A stretch of DNA of 64,000 bases from assembly GCF_900091565.1 (NCBI RefSeq), contig NZ_FMCV01000021.1:1-64000 (forward strand). The letters run 5' to 3'. Position 1 is the first letter of the stretch. Each line of letters opens with the position of its first letter. The notes beneath the pieces were generated by a model, which ran no database searches, was not told the origin of the DNA, and saw nothing but the letters and a program-made list of their open reading frames with translations. Shown one piece after another: positions 59,464 through 64,000 of this stretch. The DNA comes from Micromonospora marina (GTDB lineage Bacteria; Actinomycetota; Actinomycetes; Mycobacteriales; Micromonosporaceae). A program made the translations under genes and the position numbers.

Positions 59464-60135
59464 TCAGCCGATGGTGGTGCTGCTGAACACGACCGGCGTG
59501 GCCGGGTTGCAGTCGAAGGGCCGCTGCACGCCCTCCAGGTCGGTGCGGACCCAGCTCCAGGACGGGTCGGTCAGACTCGTGCCACCGGTGGCCGTCTGCG
59601 CCACCCCACTCGGACCGGACAGCAGGTAGACCGTCACGGTGGGCAGGTCGAACGGCACGTTGGCAGGTAGCGGCCCGGCCACCGTCACGGTCAGGGTCCG
59701 CGCCGCGTAGTCGACCTTTACCTGCGGCGGGGTCGAACCGAGGTTGAGCCCGCCGGAGAGCTGGTGCCAGACGTACCAGGCGTTCGCCGGCAGCCGGTAC
59801 CTGACCGTGACGTTGCGGACGTCCAGGTTGAACTTCGGGTCCGGCGTCCACTGCTGCGGGTCGAGCGTCACGCTGAACGACCGGTACGCGGCGACCCGCT
59901 CGGGTGCGGTGGAGGTGAAGGTCAGACTGAACGGCACGGTCGTCGAGCCGCCGGGGAAGGTGACGTAGCAGCTGTAGTTGACCGGCGTCGCGGTGGTGAC
60001 GCCGGGCGTGGCCGTGGCCGTCGCACTCCGGCCGGTGTCGGCGCCGGCCGTGCCGGGCACCGCCGCGAGTCCCACGACGGCGAGCGCCGCGGCGGCGAGC
60101 AGGCGACGGCTCCAGGTCATACCAGTGGTCATCAT
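59464..60135 (-). CDS. Secreted beta-rich protein in the SARP regulon, unknown function
   Basis: A 223-residue protein with a signal peptide (SRRLLAAAALAVVGLAAVPGTAGA). The mature part is rich in Val, Thr and Pro with alternating beta patterns (VPFSLTFTSTAPERVAAYRS, NVTVRYRLPANAWYVWHQLS) and two cysteines (YSCYVTFPG and RPFDCNPA) that could pair. Tandem ATGs lie at 60135 and 60132; the AGGA position favours 60132. A SARP-type repeat at 60208-60225 with a well-placed -10 suggests co-expression with the polyketide genes. No family is recognised; an extracellular binding or carrier protein is one possibility. Confidence 0.75.
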   Translation of the reverse strand: MMTTGMTWSRRLLAAAALAVVGLAAVPGTAGADTGRSATATATPGVTTATPVNYSCYVTFPGGSTTVPFSLTFTSTAPERVAAYRSFSVTLDPQQWTPDPKFNLDVRNVTVRYRLPANAWYVWHQLSGGLNLGSTPPQVKVDYAARTLTVTVAGPLPANVPFDLPTVTVYLLSGPSGVAQTATGGTSLTDPSWSWVRTDLEGVQRPFDCNPATPVVFSSTTIG

Positions 60136-60193
60136 CGTCCTTTCCTAGTAGGCACCCGGACGGGACCGGCGTGGTCCGTCGGGTGGCAGGAGA

Positions 60194-60225
60194 ACCGTGC
60201 CAACCCCGGATCGAGCTTCGCTCGA
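60194..60225 (-). promoter_or_regulatory. SARP-type direct repeat and -10 for the secreted-protein gene
   Basis: On the minus strand TCGAGCG and TCGATCC (60208-60225) are 11 bp apart, and CACGGT (60194-60199) lies 8 bp downstream. The repeat also forms a small palindrome (TCGAGC and GCTCGA). Confidence 0.6.
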
Positions 60226-60252
60226 CGCAACGTCCACATCGCACGGCGGCGG

Positions 60253-60609
60253 TCAGGTCCGGGCGGTGACCTCGGCGGCCGGGATGCTGCGCTGGAGGGT
60301 GTAGGCGACCATCTCCGGCCCCTGCACCCCCGGCATGCCGGCCAGCGCCTGGCGCAACGCCCCGGCGCGGGGATTGCTCTTGAAGGACTCGCGGTACGCC
60401 TCCTCGCTGGTCCACTGCGCGTAGTTGACGAGCCGGGTGCCGTCGACGCTGAAGTGGTAGTTGGCCGAGATGAACCCGGGGCAGTGGCGGACCCACGCCT
60501 CGACGTCGCGGACCAGGAGGTCGAGAAGCTGGCGCTGGGTCTCCGGACCGTCAGTGCGCAGCGTGACGATGGCGATGAAGCCGGCCTCGGGCCGGTCGGT
60601 GTCGACCAT
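60253..60609 (-). CDS. Antibiotic biosynthesis monooxygenase (ABM domain)
   Basis: A 118-residue dimeric alpha/beta barrel protein: GFIAIVTLRTDGPETQRQLL, HCPGFISANYHFSVDG, LVNYAQWTSEEAYRESFKSN. Single ABM domains of this size oxidise anthrone-type polyketides to quinones without a cofactor (ActVA-Orf6 and TcmH types). GAGGAGGG precedes ATG 60609. It follows the flavin hydroxylase by 31 bp, so both act in one oxidation operon. Confidence 0.92.
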   Translation of the reverse strand: MVDTDRPEAGFIAIVTLRTDGPETQRQLLDLLVRDVEAWVRHCPGFISANYHFSVDGTRLVNYAQWTSEEAYRESFKSNPRAGALRQALAGMPGVQGPEMVAYTLQRSIPAAEVTART

Positions 60610-60640
60610 GGTACGTCCCTCCTCGGACGGGTGTGCGGAG

Positions 60641-61774
60641 TCAGGCCCGGTGCCGGGCCTGTGCGGCGTACGCCGCGGCGGCGGGTTCGAACTGGAGCAC
60701 GACGTGGCTGGCGGCGGCGTTGACGTCCCGCCAGGCCCGCTGCAGGCCGTTACCGTCGGCCTGGGCCCGGGTGCCGGCGGCACGGAAGAGCCGGTCCACG
60801 GCGGAGACCAGCAGGTCGACCGCGAGTGCGCAGTCGCGGCTGTTGCGGGCGACCTCCAACGGGGTGACCGCGCCGCCGTCGGCGACCGCGGCGACCCGGT
60901 CGAGAAGTAGTCGGGCGGCGTCGATCTCGCCGGCGCTGCGGGCCAGGGTGCCGTCGTACGTCGGGCCGCCACTGATGCCGTTCGCCGGGCTGGTCCGCAC
61001 CTTCTCGGCGATCCACGACGTCCAGAGCTTGAGTGCGCCGTCGGCCGCCCCCAGCACGGGCACCGCGAACGCCAGGCCGTTGGCGGCCTTGAGCGGCACC
61101 CGGTGGCAGGGCGCGTCCGCGTCGGCGGCCCGACCCTGCGCCACCGCCTCCCGGGTGAAGGACCGTCGCGCCGGCACGACGACGTCGTCCAGCACGAGAG
61201 TGTTGCTTCCGGTCGCCCGCATCCCCACGTTGAACCAGGTGTCCACGGTGGTGTACGAGTCGCGGGGGACGGCGAAGAACCGGGCCTCGGGCCGACCGTC
61301 GGTCTGCGCCATGGCACAGACCAGGGCCCACTCGGAATATTCCACCGCGCTGACGAACGGCCACCGCCCGCTCACCCGCCAGCCTCCCGGCACCGGCCTG
61401 GCCTCACCGAGCGGCATCAGCGCGCCGACGATCAGTGGGTCCGGGCCGTTCCGCCACAGCTCCTCCTGACCGGAGGCGGGCAGATACGCCGCCATCCGGC
61501 CGAGACTCGCGGTCAGCGACGCGTACCAGGCGGTGGAGGCGCAGCTCTCACCGATCGCCGCGACACCGCGGGTCACCTCGGCGAAGGTGCCCGCGATGCC
61601 ACCCCACCGCGACGGTACGAAGTGGCGGGCGAAGCCGGCCTCGATGACGGCCCGGACCACCTCGGGATGCAGTTGCCGGTCGGCTTCCGCCTCGCCGGCC
61701 CGCTTGCCGGCCAGATCGGCGACCTGGTCGGCAGCCTCCAGCAGACCGCTCTGGTTGGACATCTGTTCGCGCAC
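60641..61774 (-). CDS. Flavin-dependent hydroxylase, acyl-CoA dehydrogenase fold (two-component)
   Basis: A 377-residue group D monooxygenase of the HsaA/ActVA-Orf5 type. EVVRAVIEAGFARHFVPSRWG, AIGESCASTAWYASLTASL, GGWRVSGRWPFVSAVEYSEW and MRATGSNTLVLDDVVVPAR are characteristic. It hydroxylates aromatic rings using reduced flavin delivered by a separate reductase, here most likely the one at 56965. The GTG at 61774 is chosen because GGAGG lies 7 nt before it; ATG 61762 and GTG 61795 are alternatives. A SARP-type repeat is placed directly upstream. Confidence 0.92.
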   Translation of the reverse strand: MREQMSNQSGLLEAADQVADLAGKRAGEAEADRQLHPEVVRAVIEAGFARHFVPSRWGGIAGTFAEVTRGVAAIGESCASTAWYASLTASLGRMAAYLPASGQEELWRNGPDPLIVGALMPLGEARPVPGGWRVSGRWPFVSAVEYSEWALVCAMAQTDGRPEARFFAVPRDSYTTVDTWFNVGMRATGSNTLVLDDVVVPARRSFTREAVAQGRAADADAPCHRVPLKAANGLAFAVPVLGAADGALKLWTSWIAEKVRTSPANGISGGPTYDGTLARSAGEIDAARLLLDRVAAVADGGAVTPLEVARNSRDCALAVDLLVSAVDRLFRAAGTRAQADGNGLQRAWRDVNAAASHVVLQFEPAAAAYAAQARHRA

Positions 61775-61816
61775 CTCTGTGCCTCCTCGAACCACGGACG
61801 GCTGGCATCGCCGGTC

Positions 61817-61848
61817 ACGTTCTCAGGAGGTGCTCGAGGACAACTCGA
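61817..61848 (-). promoter_or_regulatory. SARP-type direct repeat and -10 for the hydroxylase-ABM operon
   Basis: On the minus strand TCGAGTT and TCGAGCA (61831-61848) are 11 bp apart. GAACGT (61817-61822) follows after exactly 8 bp as candidate -10, about 45 bp before the hydroxylase start. Confidence 0.65.
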
Positions 61849-61887
61849 CGTCAGCTCGGCCCGAGCCCCGACGAGGTGCGCGCCGGG

Positions 61888-62712
61888 TCACGAGGCGACC
61901 CGGACGTGGGCCCGGGCGCCGACCGGCCCGCCGGGGCGCCGCCCCGGTGCGGGCAACTGCCCGACGTTGAGCAGCTCGAACTGCATCTGCTGGATCTCCG
62001 GCGTGGGCAGCACCCCGAGTTCCTCGTCGAGGATGCGCCGCAGGTCGTGGTACGCCTGCAACGCCTCGGCCCGCCGACCGGAGCGGTTGAGCGCGGTGAT
62101 GAGCTGGGCGTGGAACCACTCGTTGAGCGGGTACGCACTGACCAGGGCGCGCAGCTCCGGGATGAGCTCGCGGTAGCGACCGAGCCGCTGCTCGGCCTCC
62201 ATCCGCAGCTCGATGGCCCTGATCTTGAGTTCCTCGAGGTGGGTGATCTGTCCCCGCAGGACCGCGCCGGCGGTGATGTTCGCCAGCGCGGCGCCGCCCC
62301 ACAGGTCGAGCGCCTCACGCAGCACCCGGGACGCCTCCTCCAGCCGGCCGTCGTCGAGCAGGCTCCGCCCCTGTTTGGTGAGCCGGACGAAGACCGCGGC
62401 GTCGACCTCGTCCTCGGCGACATCGATGAGGTAGCCGGGCGGCCGGGTGACGAGCAGCGTACGGCCCTGGGGCACCAGCTCCTGTCGGGCGAAGATGCGG
62501 CGGGCGTGGTAGACGTACGTCTGCAGCGTGGTGACCGCGCTGCGGGGCGGGGCGTCCGCCCACAACTCCTCGACGAGCGAGCTCACGCTGACGATCTCGT
62601 TGGGTCGGATGAGCAGCAGGGCCAGCACCTGGCACACCTTCGGTGTGCTCAATGTGCAGGCCTTTCCGCGGTCTGCGACGATTTCCAGTGGACCGAGCAG
62701 TTTGAAACGCAC
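61888..62712 (-). CDS. SARP-family pathway activator
   Basis: A 274-residue Streptomyces antibiotic regulatory protein. The OmpR-like winged helix occupies ~1-95 (MRFKLLGPLEIVADRGKACT, KVCQVLALLLIRPNEIVSVS, LVEELWADAPPRSAVTTLQT). A bacterial transcriptional activation domain follows (~100-250; DAAVFVRLTKQGRSLLDDGR, AYPLNEWFHAQLITALNRSG, EALQAYHDLRRILDEELGVL). The small size is that of DnrI or ActII-ORF4. It likely activates the TCGAGNN-repeat promoters of this half. GTG start at 62712. Upstream, TGAACCG and TGAACAA stand 11 bp apart (minus strand, around 62735-62755), a possible control site of its own. Confidence 0.95.
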   Translation of the reverse strand: MRFKLLGPLEIVADRGKACTLSTPKVCQVLALLLIRPNEIVSVSSLVEELWADAPPRSAVTTLQTYVYHARRIFARQELVPQGRTLLVTRPPGYLIDVAEDEVDAAVFVRLTKQGRSLLDDGRLEEASRVLREALDLWGGAALANITAGAVLRGQITHLEELKIRAIELRMEAEQRLGRYRELIPELRALVSAYPLNEWFHAQLITALNRSGRRAEALQAYHDLRRILDEELGVLPTPEIQQMQFELLNVGQLPAPGRRPGGPVGARAHVRVAS

Positions 62713-63036
62713 TGTTCCCCCGAACTGACCCGTTGTTCACTGACGGTTCATGCGGACATCCGTCGCGCCTGAGCAGATAGCCAACCGGTGGCTCCGACGC
62801 CCCCGAGCAGTTGCATCAACCGCTCTACACAATGACGGCGGACTATCAGACTACGGATGATCCGTTGTTGCCGGGCACTAATTGAAGCCCTGGCCGAGCA
62901 TACTCGGCCACCCACCGGCCCGAAAGGCAGTGAGATAGGCCACTCCCGGCGTGCAATGGCCGCTGAGCTGGGGAAACGTAACTTTGAGGGGCACCACCTG
63001 GTCGACGCATCACACTATCCGACAGAAGTTGCAGTT

Positions 63037-63210
63037 AGAGCGACCGGCAATAGGCAGGTGTCTGGGTGGACGTGACCCCGGGGTAGCAAGCAGGCACGGA
63101 ACTCCATCGGTTGCAGAGCGTCGAGAACTCCGATGATCAATGGACCCGTGCCTGCTTGCCGCCCGCAGGTACCCGCATTTCCGGATCTTGGACCTATTGC
63201 CGGTCGCTCT
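63037..63210. repeat. 174-bp fold-back (MITE-like) element with nested inverted repeats
   Basis: An 18-bp perfect terminal inverted repeat (63037-63054 with 63193-63210, AGAGCGACCGGCAATAGG) encloses a 14-bp perfect inverted repeat (63086-63099 with 63146-63159). No transposase frame lies inside. It could be a nonautonomous mobile element, a long structured RNA, or a remnant. No clear target duplication is visible at the ends. Confidence 0.7.
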
Positions 63211-63312
63211 TATTTTCGTCCGCACCCGGACGTCGCACCGGTCATCGTGTTCGCAAATTCATCGGCGCGAAACATCTCCCGTCGAAACGGGGACCCGATG
63301 AAACGAATGACG

Positions 63313-63353
63313 GCGAGGGTGGTGGGAACGGAGCCCGTTCCCACCACCCTCGC
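63313..63353 (-). terminator. Terminator of the MBL-fold gene
   Basis: A perfect 18-bp stem (63313-63330 with 63336-63353) with a 5-nt loop, 11 bp downstream of the stop of the minus-strand gene ending at 63365. Confidence 0.9.
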
Positions 63354-63364
63354 GATGCGCCTGA

Positions 63365-64000
63365 TCAGGCCCAGCAGTCCGGGAGCCGCCCGCCGTTGAA
63401 ATCCACCATTTCCGCGAAAACGGATGAGACGTCCAGGGGACGGCCGGGTTCGCCGCCGCGCAGTTCGTCGTACGCCCGGTGCAGGTTTCCCACCATCCGC
63501 TCGGGGTCGAGCAGATCGGCGAACTCCCCCAGACCGGTGTCCCGGGCCACCTCCAACGCCGTGAGCCCGGCGGCGAACCCGGCGGCCGCCACCTCCTGGA
63601 TCCAGCGCAGGTACGCCTCGGTCCGGTCGAACACCTCCGGCCCGGCGACCGGGCCGTGCCCGCAGACCACCGTCACCGGATCGAGCCGGCGCAGCCGCGC
63701 CACCGCCCGGAGCGCCCCCGCGATCGACCCCATCAGGTTGAAGGGCGTGCATCCGGCCAGCACCACGTCACCGGCGAACAGCAACCGCTCCTCGGGCAAC
63801 CAGGCGACGACATCGTTGGTGGTGTGCGCCGGACCCACGTGGATGAGTTCCACCCGCCGGTCGCCCAGGTGCACCGTGACGGCCTCCCGGAACGTGAGGT
63901 GGGGCAGGACGACCCGGACGTCACCCCAGGCCACGTCCGGCCAAAGGCCGGTCAGGGCCGTGCCGGTGGCCGCCATCTCCGTTCGGGCCTGCTCGTGGGC
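63365..64000 (-). CDS. MBL-fold metallo-hydrolase, C-terminal part (runs off right edge)
   Basis: The last ~211 residues of a metallo-beta-lactamase fold protein; the N-terminal HxHxDH metal site would be beyond the edge. Visible are the later ligands in IHVGPAHTTNDVVAWLPE (His) and LLFAGDVVLAGCTPF (Asp), and the final His in TVVCGHGPVAG. MBL-fold enzymes act in aromatic polyketide clusters as thioesterase-cyclases (ActIV type) or ring-opening hydrolases. Context supports a polyketide role, but the substrate is unknown. Confidence 0.88.
   Translation of the reverse strand, partial: AHEQARTEMAATGTALTGLWPDVAWGDVRVVLPHLTFREAVTVHLGDRRVELIHVGPAHTTNDVVAWLPEERLLFAGDVVLAGCTPFNLMGSIAGALRAVARLRRLDPVTVVCGHGPVAGPEVFDRTEAYLRWIQEVAAAGFAAGLTALEVARDTGLGEFADLLDPERMVGNLHRAYDELRGGEPGRPLDVSSVFAEMVDFNGGRLPDCWA

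Larger units (their letters stand above)
62713..63364. other. Intergenic region upstream of the SARP gene
   Basis: 650 bp without a supported gene. It contains the SARP promoter at its left side, a fold-back element at 63037-63210 and the terminator of the MBL-fold gene at 63313-63353. Several short frames cross it, but none has a convincing start or family match. Confidence 0.5.

Overview
The window is high-GC actinomycete DNA (GTG and TTG starts, a strong GC third-position bias, long open antisense frames). The gene families suggest a Micromonosporaceae-like or Streptomyces-like host; that placement is inference. It holds the ends of two different antibiotic gene clusters, joined by a short decayed stretch.

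Region 1 (about 1-36,300) is an AHBA-primed (3-amino-5-hydroxybenzoate) ansamycin-type cluster. A giant type I PKS on the minus strand (19571-4674) starts with an acid-CoA-ligase-like loading domain, a degenerate KR-like domain and an ACP. Two extension modules follow: KS-AT(malonyl)-dead DH-KR-ACP and KS-AT(methylmalonyl)-DH-ER-KR-ACP. It is followed by a FAD monooxygenase, a methyltransferase, a type II thioesterase on the opposite strand, and the start of a second PKS subunit that runs off the left edge. The AHBA supply genes form three units: aminoDHQ synthase (rifG-like, plus); AHBA synthase, oxidoreductase and phosphatase (rifK-L-M-like, minus); and aminoDHQ dehydratase, a DoxX-like protein, a ROK kinase (rifN-like) and an FMN reductase (plus). 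Three unexpected genes sit inside: a SpaB_C/thiopeptide-type protein overlapping rifG, an ATP-grasp ligase, and an A-T-C NRPS. Two glycosyltransferases close this half. Short TAGGGG-type repeats recur in several of its intergenic regions. No rifF-like amide synthase, rifH-like aminoDAHP synthase or pathway regulator is in view.

The junction (about 36,300-38,940) holds non-coding remnants, a secreted protein made of four 42-residue repeats, and a class III aminotransferase pseudogene.

Region 2 (38,946 to the right edge) is the flank of an aromatic (type II) polyketide cluster. It has an ActIII-like ketoreductase, a full acetyl-CoA carboxylase set (fused CT, BC, BCCP), a SnoaL-like protein, a two-component flavin hydroxylase and reductase, an ABM monooxygenase, SDR and LLM oxidoreductases, an MFS exporter with a MarR regulator, an MBL-fold protein and a SARP activator. 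It also carries F420 genes: fgd, the cofC/fbiD guanylyltransferase, a PPOX-type F420 oxidoreductase and fbiC, with a degenerate transaldolase next to fbiC. The minimal PKS (KS-alpha, KS-beta, ACP) is not in the window and probably lies to the right.

SARP-type TCGAGNN heptamers at 11-bp spacing precede most transcription units of region 2, usually 8 bp before a NANNNT-like -10. This suggests that the SARP co-activates polyketide, malonyl-CoA and F420 genes together.
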